Shown here: positions 9,582 through 18,153 of the stretch, one piece after another | Numbering within the stretch: the stretch's first letter is position 1 | Layout: each line of letters starts with the position of its first letter | NCBI GenBank assembly: GCA_963717135.1 | Contig: CAVQVN010000006.1 | Coordinates: 62,001-126,000, forward strand | Reading direction: 5' to 3' | Origin: UBA4744 sp963717135 | GTDB lineage: Bacteria; Actinomycetota; Acidimicrobiia; Spongiisociales; UBA4744 | DNA length: 64,000 nucleotides | Made by a program: the position numbers and the translations under genes | Notes under the pieces: model-generated | What the model was told of the DNA's origin: nothing | Databases searched by the model: none | The model's input: the letters and a program-made list of their open reading frames with translations, nothing else

Positions 9582-10060
9582 TGGGGATCCTCCTCGGCCG
9601 CGGCGGCCGCCAATACTGCCTGGACAATCTGCTCGTAGCCGGCACATCGACAAAGGTTGCCGGCCAGAGCTTCATGGACGTCGTCGACCGTCGGGCGGGG
9701 TTTGCTCAGCAGGAGAGCTTGGGCGGCCATCAACTGTCCCGAAATGCAAAAGCCGCACTGAGCAGCCCCGGTATCAAGAAACGCCTCTTGGAGCGGACTG
9801 AGTCTGCCGTCGGTCGCCAGCCCTTCTACTGTGAGGATCTCGGATCCGTCGACCTCCACCGCCAGCATCAGGCAGGAGTTCATGGCGCGACCGTCGACGA
9901 TGACCGTACAGGCTCCGCACTCTCCGACTACACAACATTCTTTGGTCCCCGTCAGGTCGAAATCGTCCCGCAAGACATCCAGCAAGGTGTGATGAACCGC
10001 CACGTCGATCGAGCGTTTCGCTCCGTTGACCGTCACCTCGATCTGCATCATCTCGCTCAT
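9578..10060 (-). CDS. Molybdenum hydroxylase 2Fe-2S subunit
   Basis: A 160-residue small subunit with two [2Fe-2S] domains. The plant-type ferredoxin motif CCVVGECGACTV lies near residues 42-53 with a partner Cys (NSC), and the helical domain has CGFCISGQ and CRCAGY. The enzyme would pass electrons from the molybdenum site to FAD. ATGA overlaps tie it to both neighbours, so the order of translation is FAD subunit, Fe-S subunit, Mo subunit. Confidence 0.95.
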   Translation of the reverse strand: MSEMMQIEVTVNGAKRSIDVAVHHTLLDVLRDDFDLTGTKECCVVGECGACTVIVDGRAMNSCLMLAVEVDGSEILTVEGLATDGRLSPLQEAFLDTGAAQCGFCISGQLMAAQALLLSKPRPTVDDVHEALAGNLCRCAGYEQIVQAVLAAAAAEEDPQ

Positions 10061-10926
10061 ATCCTTGACTCCTGGGCGAGTCGATCGATGGCGGTTTGCA
10101 GAGCCCGGGCTCCCAGAACGCGGAGCATCGCCAAACGGTAATCAGGGCTCGCCCGCATGGAGCGAACCGAGGGACTGGCCGCGGAGAAGATTCGATCCAA
10201 TACTGGTGCCTTCACCTCGTCGGACTGGTCCGGATCCGCCAGCACCCCACTGTCATCGATCATGAGGAGCGCCCGCGGCCCAACACTGCCGTAGGCCAGC
10301 CTGGTCGTCCCGGACGAATCGACACCGCAACACAGTGTGATCGAGGCCAAATCGGTACCCCACCGGCGGGTCAGCCGGGTGTAGGCGCACCCGAACGGCC
10401 GGTCCGGTATCGGAAGTTCGATGGCACTCACCAGTTCGCCGCGTTGGAGGGCGGTGGTTCCCGGTCCGACAATGAAATCGTCGATGGGCATCCGGTGCTC
10501 CCCGGATGGTCCGGCGATGACCACCACCGCGCTGTACACGAGGAGCGGAGGAGCGCAATCGGCCGCCGGCGAGCCGTTGCAGATGTTGCCGGCCAGCGTC
10601 GCCCGGTTTCGAATCTGAACGGAGCCGACGACGTCGGCGGCCTCGGTCAGAGCCGGGAAGTGCTTGCGCACCGCCGGGTGCTTCACGATGTCCGCCATCA
10701 CGGTTGCCGCGCTGATCGAGACGGATCGGTCGGTCACCTCGATGGCCGGCTTCAGTTCCTCGATGCGCTTGAGGTCGATGACGAGCTTGGGACGGATCGA
10801 TCCGTCGCGGAAACCGATGACCAGATCGGTTCCTCCTGCCAGGAGGCGGGCGTCCGGACCGTATTCGTCGAGCAGGGCGACCGCCTCACCAACGGTTTGT
10901 GGACGGGCATATGCGAAATCTCTCAT
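10057..10926 (-). CDS. Molybdenum hydroxylase FAD-binding subunit
   Basis: A 289-residue CoxM/XdhB-type flavoprotein. The FAD-binding motifs LLAGGTDL (near residue 34) and ATLAGNICNGSPAAD (near residue 109) are present, followed by the CO dehydrogenase flavoprotein C-terminal domain. It completes the three-subunit molybdenum enzyme. It starts 43 bases after the HPr-kinase-like gene and probably belongs to the same transcript. Confidence 0.93.
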   Translation of the reverse strand: MRDFAYARPQTVGEAVALLDEYGPDARLLAGGTDLVIGFRDGSIRPKLVIDLKRIEELKPAIEVTDRSVSISAATVMADIVKHPAVRKHFPALTEAADVVGSVQIRNRATLAGNICNGSPAADCAPPLLVYSAVVVIAGPSGEHRMPIDDFIVGPGTTALQRGELVSAIELPIPDRPFGCAYTRLTRRWGTDLASITLCCGVDSSGTTRLAYGSVGPRALLMIDDSGVLADPDQSDEVKAPVLDRIFSAASPSVRSMRASPDYRLAMLRVLGARALQTAIDRLAQESRI

Positions 10927-10969
10927 CAGCGCTGTTCATCTATCATCAAATGCCTACCTGCTCGGCCTT

Positions 10970-11854
10970 TCACAAGACTTTGTCGACCTCGTCCATCAAC
11001 ACCTGCGGATTGGCGGCCCGGATGAAGTAATGGGGTCGGGTGCAATAGCGCTCCAGGAATGCAACTCGCGCCCGGCGGAGCGCTTCTGTATCGACGATCG
11101 GCATCGGGAAACCCGGCGCCAGCAGTTCATTCAGCAAGAAGTAGTTCTGTAGGGAGTGCAGGCTCTGGAACTGCGCCTCAAACGGGATCATTTCGACCGT
11201 GCTCGGATCGAAGTTCCCGTCGATCGCCGGGACTATCACCACATCAACATTGCTGGGTTGGTCGTAGATCTCCCAGGTCGGCATGGACCCGAAGAACTTT
11301 TCGACCCCCTTGTTGGGCGAGGCCTTATCGGCTCGCTCGGTTCCCTTGGCGCGCTTCTTGAGGAACACGTCCTTCGACCCCATCACGGCCCGACCATCTT
11401 CATCGATGACGGTGGTTTCGGTCGAAACGAGCAGTCCGCCGCGCCGGCAAGCCTCGATCTGTCCCATGCTCTTCCCATGGTTGGACTCACCACCCAGGAA
11501 GACAACGGTTTTGTCTCGGTAACGAACTGCCGAGGCATGGAAAGGATGAAGTCCTTCGGCTTCCATTTTCAACGCCAGCACCGTCACGATCACCTTCTGC
11601 AAGGGACCGGGGGCCCATTCACCGTTGAAGGTCATGACCCTGTTCTGGTACTCGATCGACGTAGGGGCGTCCTGGTTCCACACGATGTCTGGTTTCGCCA
11701 GGGTCATCTGCGGTTCGAGACGCACGTCGGCCAACCGGTAATTCAGAAAATTCATGTCCTCCAGCACGTGATCGCGCGGTTCCGTGCCGTAGACGTCGAC
11801 TCGCAGGCGGGCCGTACCCGCCGACATTTCTTCGGACAGCTGCAGTTGGTTCAT
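10970..11854 (-). CDS. HPr-kinase-like P-loop protein of unknown substrate
   Basis: A 294-residue protein; ATG 11854 follows GGAGATC, whereas an upstream in-frame extension overlaps the GntR gene and is Trp/Arg-rich and unlikely to be translated. The central segment HPFHASAVRYRDKTVVFLGG leads into a Walker A loop GESNHGKS (residues 122-129), the layout of the HPr kinase C-terminal fold. No N-terminal HprK domain or PTS gene is present. It lies two genes from a PEP-synthase-like phosphohistidine protein, so a nucleotide-dependent phosphotransfer or sensing role is possible (inference). The target is unknown. Confidence 0.7.
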   Translation of the reverse strand: MNQLQLSEEMSAGTARLRVDVYGTEPRDHVLEDMNFLNYRLADVRLEPQMTLAKPDIVWNQDAPTSIEYQNRVMTFNGEWAPGPLQKVIVTVLALKMEAEGLHPFHASAVRYRDKTVVFLGGESNHGKSMGQIEACRRGGLLVSTETTVIDEDGRAVMGSKDVFLKKRAKGTERADKASPNKGVEKFFGSMPTWEIYDQPSNVDVVIVPAIDGNFDPSTVEMIPFEAQFQSLHSLQNYFLLNELLAPGFPMPIVDTEALRRARVAFLERYCTRPHYFIRAANPQVLMDEVDKVL

Positions 11855-11981
11855 GATCTCCTTCCGCCGCGCCACCGGCCCAGCCGCCAGAGCGCGCTCG
11901 ACTACTTCAATCCACCACCGCCACGCCGGTCCGGATCCCTCCGACCGGCTCACGTGATCGCTGTGTGCTGAGAACCTCCTC

Positions 11982-12665
11982 CTAGCGGTCGATAGCGGTC
12001 TCCACCATCTCTCCCACCAACGCTTCTGCTTCCTTGGCATGCGTCCTCATCGCCGCGGCGGCTCGCTCCGGGTCCCGAGCCTCGAGGGCCTCGAATATCG
12101 GACGGTGCCGTTTTCCCAGCCAGTGCAAATCGATGCCCGGCACCGTCGCAGTCACATAGGTCCGGGCAAACGGTTCGAGCATGGACCAGGTACGCTCGAG
12201 GGTTCGATTGCCGGAAGCCCGCACGACCGTGGCATGGAACTGCGTGTTGCTGAGGGCATGCTCGTGAGCGTCTCCCGAGTCCGCCCACCGACCCATCTCC
12301 TCCATCAGTTCCCGGAGTTCGTTGAGGCAGTCTTCCGTCATCCGCGTGGCAGCCAATCGGGCGGCCATCGCCTCCAGCTCGGCCCGCACTTCCATGGCTT
12401 CGACCAACTCCCGTTTGGTCGGACGCCGCACCCGGGCGCCCCGGTACGCTTGCATTTCGACAACCCCGAGGGTGGCCAGATCGCGCAATGCTTCCCGGAC
12501 CGGCGCCTGGCTGGTGCCGAGCTCGCGGGCTACCCGGGTCTCGACGATCCGAGACCCGGGTGCCAGCTCACCCTCCAGGATCCACTGCAAGATCCGGTCC
12601 TTCACCTGGGCGCTCAATACATTGCGCGCCACGGGATCCGAAGGGCGGTCGGCATGAGCGGTCAT
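11982..12665 (-). CDS. GntR-family (FadR-type, FCD domain) transcriptional regulator
   Basis: A 227-residue regulator with an N-terminal winged helix (residues about 15-85; VARELGTSQAPVREALRDL is the recognition region) and a C-terminal all-helical FCD ligand domain with conserved Asp/His positions. Its ATG overlaps the stop of the PEP-utilising gene. FadR-type regulators often repress their own catabolic operon and respond to a substrate or product. The matching promoter-overlapping elements at 15.9 and 20.0 kb are candidate operators; that link is inference. Confidence 0.92.
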   Translation of the reverse strand: MTAHADRPSDPVARNVLSAQVKDRILQWILEGELAPGSRIVETRVARELGTSQAPVREALRDLATLGVVEMQAYRGARVRRPTKRELVEAMEVRAELEAMAARLAATRMTEDCLNELRELMEEMGRWADSGDAHEHALSNTQFHATVVRASGNRTLERTWSMLEPFARTYVTATVPGIDLHWLGKRHRPIFEALEARDPERAAAAMRTHAKEAEALVGEMVETAIDR

Positions 12666-14449
12666 GGAGTAAAGAGATCCGAACCGACGACGTCACCCTC
12701 CTTGATCTCTTCGGCAAGGATCTCGACAACACCGGTCGATCCGTTCACCCGCAGGCGATCACCGGTCTTGATCTGAGAGGTGGCCACCGAGGTGCCGATC
12801 ACTGCCGGAATCCCGAACTCACGAGCCAGAACCGCAGGGTGCGACACCAATCCACCGGCGTCGGTGACCAGCGCCGAGATCTTGGTGAACAGGGTCACCC
12901 ACGCCGGGTTGGTCATCTGACAAACGAGAATGTCGCCTTTGTTGACCATATCGAATTCGTCGACGCTCAGCACCACCTTGGCGATACCTTGATAGACGCC
13001 GGGGGATGCCGCCAGGCCACCGATCTGGTCCTCGGCTTCCGGCTGTTCCATATAGAGCCGGTCCGGGAATCCCCACAGGCCCAGGTACGGGAACTCGAGC
13101 TGCGATTCGGTCGCCGTACCGATCCAGTCCTTGGGACGGACCGTGTAGGCAACCTCCCGTTCGGCTTTCCGCTCGGCGATGATGCTGTCGGCGTCGAACC
13201 CTTCCGGATCGCCCATGAAGTAGCGAAGCTCGTTGTACTTCAGATAGATCACGTCGGCGGGATCTTCGAGGACGCCCATCTTGACGAGATGTTTGCCGAT
13301 ACAGATCAGCACAACTCGGACATGAGCATTGCTGCCCTGATCGATGTAGAAGTGGTGGTCCGGGGTGAGCGGAGCCATCTTCAAGTTGATCTCGTTGGCG
13401 GCCTTCATCTTCTCGAGGGCTTCGCCCTCCAGACCTTCGAGCAATTCAGCGGCGGCGGCCTTGATGTCTTCGGCCAGATGGGCCACCGTGGACGGATAGT
13501 CGTAGTCGGTCTCGAGGTAACCCTTGATGACTTCGAGCACCGGTTCGGCCTTTTCATACCTGCTCGGGAAAATGAATTCGTGGCTCCAGACGGCGTGCCA
13601 GCCGAATTCCCGCTGATAGGGCTTGAGCTTCTCGGCGATGAATCTCTGGCCGCGCTCGGAGGCTTCGAGAGCCACCAGCACTTCGCCGCCGGTTTCCTTG
13701 GAGAACAGCTCGGAGAGTTCGGCGTCGCCCTTGATCTCCTCTTTCATCTTCCACAGAGCCTCGATCGAGTCCCAGTTGCGGTCCTTGGCCGAGTTCTGAA
13801 GACGGCCCAGCAAGACGTTGTCCGCTTCGCCTCTCACTTCGGTCATGACCGCCTGCAGGTTGAGGGTGGCGGACAATTGGGCGAAGTTGAGCATCCAGTG
13901 GATCTTCCAGTGGCGATCATGGATGTCCATGGCATCCTCGAGGATGGTGGCCCACTCCATGAGCGGGATCTCTTCCCAGCGATCGATGCGCTCTTCGAGG
14001 TAGTCGAAGTTTTTGCGCATCTCGGGAACCAGCCGGTTTTCCCACCAGTCCGCAAAGTTCTCTCCGTAGGTAGGCAGGACTGCTCCCAGATAGGCACCTA
14101 TCTTCGAGGCATAATCCGGGTCGTCTTTCGGGACCCGCGGGTAGTAGACGTTCCCGTATTCCATCGCCTTGATGTCGAAGTCCGGGTCGGCCGGCACGGC
14201 GGCCGTGTACAGGTAGCCGTTGACGTTCTTGGCGATCCAGTCGGCGGCGAAGGGCGTCCCGAACCGGCGGAACATGTGGTCACACGTCAACCACCAGCCC
14301 CCGATATCGAAGTACATCGGCGACAGGGGCTGGGGGCAGTGCAGGTCGTCGTAGACCCAGAAGAGACCCTTCTCCCCTTCGGATTCCCAATCGATTGGGA
14401 AATCCTCGTCCCCCAGGAATTGCTTGACAATTTTGCTTTCATCGGCCAT
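12662..14449 (-). CDS. PEP-utilising phosphohistidine (swivel) protein without ATP-grasp domain
   Basis: A 595-residue protein with a strong ribosome site (AAGGAG). The C-terminal 90 residues are a PEP/pyruvate swivel domain with the phospho-accepting motif TDAGGLVSH (His537). The N-terminal 450 residues resemble the central region of PEP-synthase relatives rather than an ATP-grasp fold; there is no PPDK N-terminal ATP-binding domain here or in the rest of the window. The size and layout recall the transferring subunit of phenylphosphate synthase, which works with a separate ATP-grasp subunit. It may phosphorylate the pathway substrate if a partner exists elsewhere. Substrate unknown. Confidence 0.75.
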   Translation of the reverse strand: MADESKIVKQFLGDEDFPIDWESEGEKGLFWVYDDLHCPQPLSPMYFDIGGWWLTCDHMFRRFGTPFAADWIAKNVNGYLYTAAVPADPDFDIKAMEYGNVYYPRVPKDDPDYASKIGAYLGAVLPTYGENFADWWENRLVPEMRKNFDYLEERIDRWEEIPLMEWATILEDAMDIHDRHWKIHWMLNFAQLSATLNLQAVMTEVRGEADNVLLGRLQNSAKDRNWDSIEALWKMKEEIKGDAELSELFSKETGGEVLVALEASERGQRFIAEKLKPYQREFGWHAVWSHEFIFPSRYEKAEPVLEVIKGYLETDYDYPSTVAHLAEDIKAAAAELLEGLEGEALEKMKAANEINLKMAPLTPDHHFYIDQGSNAHVRVVLICIGKHLVKMGVLEDPADVIYLKYNELRYFMGDPEGFDADSIIAERKAEREVAYTVRPKDWIGTATESQLEFPYLGLWGFPDRLYMEQPEAEDQIGGLAASPGVYQGIAKVVLSVDEFDMVNKGDILVCQMTNPAWVTLFTKISALVTDAGGLVSHPAVLAREFGIPAVIGTSVATSQIKTGDRLRVNGSTGVVEILAEEIKEGDVVGSDLFTP

Positions 14450-14488
14450 GTAGCGCTCTCCTTTTTCGGTGACTCAGCTTGCCGCTTA

Positions 14489-15787
14489 TCAATCCCGGGT
14501 CGACCCGGCGACCAGCGCATCTCTTCCTGCCTCGCCCTCCTCTCCGCTCTTCGGCCGACGCCGGCTCTGTGTCCATGTCTGATAGTGCTCGTCCAGCTTT
14601 CTAGCCATTGCCAGCCCAAATTCCGGATCATTGATGTCGGTGTCCATTTCGATGACTTCTACTTCAGGATCGAGATTTGCCCGCAGGGTCGAAAACAGTG
14701 CTTCATCAGCCTCGGGGTCATTAAACACCTGCCCGGGAGCGGAATACTGCGTCGTCCCGCGCAGCGGAATGAAGACGGTCAGCGGGCCCGTTGCTCGATT
14801 CAGCTTCTCAGCCACGAGCCGACCGAATAAGGCGTTTTCCTCGACAGTGGTGCGGATCGTGGTCACGGTGGGGTTATGCGCATAACTGGCCCGGTTCGCA
14901 TACTTGGCCGGTATCGATTCAGGTGGGGAGAAGGCGATCTGGTCGGCGCCACCCAGTGACACAACCTGCGGCAAACCCATTTCTCCTGCCGCTTCGAGCC
15001 GATCGGGGCCGGCCGACATGGTCCCACCGGCCAGTTCGTCTATGAGTTCGGTGGTCGTGACGTCGAGCGAAGCCGTAATGTGACCGCTCCTCATCAACGC
15101 TTCCATCGAGCGGCCGCCGGCTCCTGTGGCGTGAAAGACCAGTACTTCGTAGCCGGCGGATTCCAACCATTTGCGGGCTTGATCAACGCAAGGAGTGGTC
15201 GTGCCCCACATCGTGGCGCCTACCAAAGGCTTTTCGTCAACGGCCGGCGAGAATCGTTCGTAGTTGTGCGCCATCCCGGCAGCCGCGGCGGCCGCGTTGC
15301 TCAGGATCTGCGACGAGACGGTGTTGATTCCGGCGATGTCTACCACCGAGTACATCATGGCGATATCGACCGCGCCCATGTACGGTCGAACATCGCCGGA
15401 AGCCATGGTCGAGACCAGAACCTTGGGAACGCCGACCGGCAGCGCCTGCATGGCGTGGCTGATGATCGACGATCCGCCCGAACCACCGGCCCCGATAATG
15501 CCGTGCAAACGCCCCTCGACGTGAAGCTCTGCAACGATGGCGGCTGCGCCGCGCGCCATTGTGGTCACCGCAGCACCCCGGTCTTGACTGCGTTCCATGT
15601 CGTCGAGGTCGGCTCCGGCGGCCCGGGCGACGGCTTCCCGATCGAAGTCCACCACATAGTCGGGGTCCCCCAGCACCCCGGCGTTCACCACGATGACCTC
15701 ACAGCCGGCTTCCTCGAGCCTGTCCCGGAGAAAGGCATGCTCGCCACCTTTGGTGTCGAGCGTCCCCAGAAGCACAACAGTTGCCAT
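14489..15787 (-). CDS. Tm-1-like / UPF0261 ATP-binding-fold protein
   Basis: A 432-residue protein matching the UPF0261/Tm-1 family in length and landmarks: LLGTLDTKG at the start, GAGGSGGSSI near residue 103, and VFHATGAGGRSMEAL in the second domain. The family has two Rossmann-like domains, and the plant relative Tm-1 binds nucleotide; the bacterial role is unknown. ATG 15787 is used; a TTG two codons upstream is an alternative. It is the first gene of the ten-gene operon, downstream of a promoter and operator-like element. Confidence 0.85.
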   Translation of the reverse strand: MATVVLLGTLDTKGGEHAFLRDRLEEAGCEVIVVNAGVLGDPDYVVDFDREAVARAAGADLDDMERSQDRGAAVTTMARGAAAIVAELHVEGRLHGIIGAGGSGGSSIISHAMQALPVGVPKVLVSTMASGDVRPYMGAVDIAMMYSVVDIAGINTVSSQILSNAAAAAAGMAHNYERFSPAVDEKPLVGATMWGTTTPCVDQARKWLESAGYEVLVFHATGAGGRSMEALMRSGHITASLDVTTTELIDELAGGTMSAGPDRLEAAGEMGLPQVVSLGGADQIAFSPPESIPAKYANRASYAHNPTVTTIRTTVEENALFGRLVAEKLNRATGPLTVFIPLRGTTQYSAPGQVFNDPEADEALFSTLRANLDPEVEVIEMDTDINDPEFGLAMARKLDEHYQTWTQSRRRPKSGEEGEAGRDALVAGSTRD

Positions 15788-16116
15788 AATCAAGAGACCG
15801 TCGGCGGAGCGTTGTGGGGAATCGAGGTCAGGGTCGTGAGCAATCCACCTCCCGAGAGGGTCGGCACAAACGAGGACCGAACGTGCACTTCGGTACCAAA
15901 TCCTCTATCTTCGATAATCGATTATAGGAGAATAAGAATCTCCATGTGGTTCCGTCAATCTGAGCGTGAAACGAGAACGGTTTTGGGTCGTTTTGGGCAG
16001 CCCGACTCACTCGCTCGATCACTCCGGCCCGGGTGGCCTACCCAACCCTCCCGTGCCTGTGGTGCACACTTAGCCACGGATTTGTTACTCACTCGTTGAT
16101 GACAGGAGACACCAGC
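15788..16116. other. Divergent intergenic region between the catabolic operon and the E1 genes
   Basis: This 329-bp gap separates divergently transcribed operons. It contains the minus-strand promoter and palindromic element described at 15899-15958. I find no convincing plus-strand promoter for the E1 alpha gene and no other gene. Confidence 0.6.
15899..15958 (-). promoter_or_regulatory. Promoter with 26-bp operator-like element (copy 1)
   Basis: On the minus strand, TTGACG (15953-15958) and TATTCT (15929-15934) are 18 bases apart and form a sigma-70-like promoter for the Tm-1-like gene. Four bases further begins a 26-bp element (15924 down to 15899) whose core TAATCGATTA is a palindrome. 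It matches the element at 19976-20001 at 23 of 26 positions, with the same placement over the expected transcription start. This fits a repressor site; the protein that binds it is not known. Confidence 0.65.
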
Positions 16117-17115
16117 ATGCAGCACGCGGGCCCGGCCCTCGACGAAAGTACTCGCCTCGGGCTTTACTCCGCCATGGTCCGGGCCCGGTTCTTCGAAAAG
16201 CGCGCCTACGACCTCTTCTTGCAGGGTCTGCTGAAGGGAACGACCCATCTCGGCCTCGGCCAGGAAGCCGTTGCCGCCGGGTTCGCCGGAGCCATGCGGA
16301 CCGGCGACATGACCTTCTGCACCTATCGGGGACACAATCACACGCTGTTGCGCGGTGCGCCGATGGGGGCGCTGATGGGCGAATTGCTGGGCCGGGAGAA
16401 CGGGATCTGCGGAGGCAAGGGCGGATCCATGCATCTTACGGATGTGACCAAGGGGGCGATGGGCTCCTACGCCATCGTCGGCGCTCACCTTCCGGTGGCG
16501 GCCGGAGCGGCCTGGGCCGCTCAGCTACGTGGTACCGGCCAGGTGTCGGTGTGTTTCTTTGGTGATGGCACCACCAACATCGGTGCCTTCCACGAATCGG
16601 TCAACATTGCCGCAGTGTGGAACCTACCGGTCGTGTTCGTGTGCGAGAACAACCTCTACATGGAGTACACGCCGATCAGCGAAGTGACCGCCGTGGAGCA
16701 CCCGGCTGCCGACCGAGCATCGGCCTACGGACTCGACGGCATCATCGTTGACGGCAACGACGTTGAGGCGGTGTTCGAAGTGGCGGTAACGGCGCTGGCC
16801 CGGGCCCGGCAGGGCGAAGGCCCGTCGCTGATCGAGGCGAAGACCTATCGTCACGGTGGTCATTCCCGGGCCGATCCGGGCAAGTATCGGCCAGACGAGG
16901 AGGTAGCGGTCTGGATGGCCCGCGACCCGATAATCCTCTACCGGACCAGGTTGGAGGAACTCGGAATCGACCCGGCTGAGTTGGATCGCATCGAGTTGGC
17001 GGCGACCGCCGAAGTGGACCAAGCGACGGACGTGACCAAGGCAACCCCCACTCCCCCGCTCGACACCCTCGAAACCAACCTATGGGCAGATGGGGGGTCG
17101 GCATGGCGGAACTGA
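16117..17115 (+). CDS. 2-oxoacid/acetoin dehydrogenase E1 component, alpha subunit
   Basis: A 332-residue protein; ATG 16117 lies 9 bases after GGAG, better than the longer frame upstream. It shows the thiamin-diphosphate motif GDGTTNIG...CENN (about residues 145-175) and the E1 alpha landmarks TYRGH, GGKGGSMH and YRHGGHS. Closest by eye to acetoin or pyruvate dehydrogenase-type E1 alpha. The beta gene overlaps by 13 bases. No E2 or E3 is nearby, so partners must be encoded elsewhere or the complex is unusual. Confidence 0.93.
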   Translation: MQHAGPALDESTRLGLYSAMVRARFFEKRAYDLFLQGLLKGTTHLGLGQEAVAAGFAGAMRTGDMTFCTYRGHNHTLLRGAPMGALMGELLGRENGICGGKGGSMHLTDVTKGAMGSYAIVGAHLPVAAGAAWAAQLRGTGQVSVCFFGDGTTNIGAFHESVNIAAVWNLPVVFVCENNLYMEYTPISEVTAVEHPAADRASAYGLDGIIVDGNDVEAVFEVAVTALARARQGEGPSLIEAKTYRHGGHSRADPGKYRPDEEVAVWMARDPIILYRTRLEELGIDPAELDRIELAATAEVDQATDVTKATPTPPLDTLETNLWADGGSAWRN

Positions 17116-18077
17116 GCTATCGGGAAGCCGTCGCCCGGGGGATCGCCCAGGAGATGAACCGCGATCCGTCGGTGGTATTGATCGGTGAGGATGTCGCCCG
17201 GGCGGGAGGTGTCTTCAAGACCACTGCGGGACTCTATGAACAGTTCGGCAGGGAGCGGGTGCGGGACACTCCCATCTCCGAAGAGGCCATCACCGGCATG
17301 ATCATGGGAGCGGCCATGAACGGCCTGCGGCCTATCGGAGAGCTGATGTTCAGCGACTTCCTGGCTACCTGTTGGGACATCGTGGCCAATCAGATCGCCA
17401 AGACCCGCTACATGACCGACGGGCAAATCTCTTTGCCCCTGGTCATCAGGACCGCCAACGGCGGCGGCGCCCGCTTCGGCGGTCAACACTCCCAGAGCCT
17501 CGAGAACTGGGCCATGGCGGTGCCCGGCCTCAAGGTGGTCGCCCCCAGTAATCCGGCCGATGTCATTGGACTGCTGGCCGCGTCGATTCGCGATCCTGAC
17601 CCCGTCGTCTTCTTTGAGCACAAGGCCCTCTTCGCAATCAAGGGAGAGGTTCCCGACGGTGAACACGTCGACGAACTGGGCACGGCGCGGGTGCTGCGAG
17701 ATGGATCTGACGTCACGATTGTCGCTCTGGCGGCGATGGTCCCCAAAGCAGTGGAGGCAGCCGCCCTGCTGGCCGAAGACGGCATCGCCGCCGAGGTTAT
17801 CGATCTCCGTTCGCTGGTCCCCCTCGACACGGCCGCCCTCTTCGCCTCGGTGACGAAGACTTCCCGTCTGGTCACGGTAGAGGAGAACCCCCGGTTGGTG
17901 GGGTGGGGAGCCGAAATCGCTTCGCTGGTGGCCGAGGAATTGTTCTGGAATCTGGATGGGCCCATCGTGCGGATCACCACGCCCCACATCCCGCTTCCGG
18001 CGGCCGACGAACTCGAAGATCTAGCGATTCCGTCGGTCCCCCGGATAGTCGACACGATCCGACGCACACTGGCCTGA
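17103..18077 (+). CDS. 2-oxoacid/acetoin dehydrogenase E1 component, beta subunit
   Basis: A 324-residue E1 beta subunit starting at ATG 17103 inside the alpha gene. Family features are LIGEDV, the catalytic Glu region PISEEAITGM, GGGARFGGQHSQ and the C-terminal transketolase-like domain (VTVEENPRLVGWG). With the alpha subunit it should form an alpha2-beta2 decarboxylase that passes an acyl group to lipoyl-E2. It ends before a strong two-way hairpin at 18241-18269. Confidence 0.93.
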   Translation: MAELSYREAVARGIAQEMNRDPSVVLIGEDVARAGGVFKTTAGLYEQFGRERVRDTPISEEAITGMIMGAAMNGLRPIGELMFSDFLATCWDIVANQIAKTRYMTDGQISLPLVIRTANGGGARFGGQHSQSLENWAMAVPGLKVVAPSNPADVIGLLAASIRDPDPVVFFEHKALFAIKGEVPDGEHVDELGTARVLRDGSDVTIVALAAMVPKAVEAAALLAEDGIAAEVIDLRSLVPLDTAALFASVTKTSRLVTVEENPRLVGWGAEIASLVAEELFWNLDGPIVRITTPHIPLPAADELEDLAIPSVPRIVDTIRRTLA

Positions 18078-18125
18078 CGAAAGAAAGTCGCCAGTCACGA
18101 GCCACGAGTCGCAGTCGCGAGAAAC

Positions 18126-18153
18126 CAGCCATCAGCCATCAGCCATCAGCCAT
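18126..18153. repeat. Tandem repeat, four copies of CAGCCAT
   Basis: Four perfect head-to-tail copies of a 7-base unit lie in the 186-bp gap after the E1 beta gene, preceded by a less regular stretch rich in AGTCGC/CACGAG (18086-18120). It is non-coding. Number of copies may vary between strains. Confidence 0.8.

Noticed and set aside
7986..9638. Plus-strand open frame of 550 codons opposite the molybdenum hydroxylase large subunit
   Set aside because: Antisense shadow; the minus strand carries intact family motifs and overlapping operon genes.
7320..10926. Aerobic CO dehydrogenase operon
   Set aside because: The form I active-site loop is missing in the large subunit, and the neighbouring genes are hydrolases and dehydrogenases rather than Cox maturation factors.
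10970..12040. Longer start for the HPr-kinase-like gene
   Set aside because: The extra 62 residues overlap the GntR gene and are rich in Trp and Arg; ATG 11854 has a clear ribosome site.
12488..14830. Plus-strand open frame of 780 codons opposite the swivel-protein gene
   Set aside because: It is an antisense shadow caused by high third-position GC; it has no ribosome site or recognisable domain, and the minus-strand gene explains the region.
18126..18153. CRISPR-like repeats
   Set aside because: Units are 7 bases and directly adjacent without spacers, and no cas gene is present.
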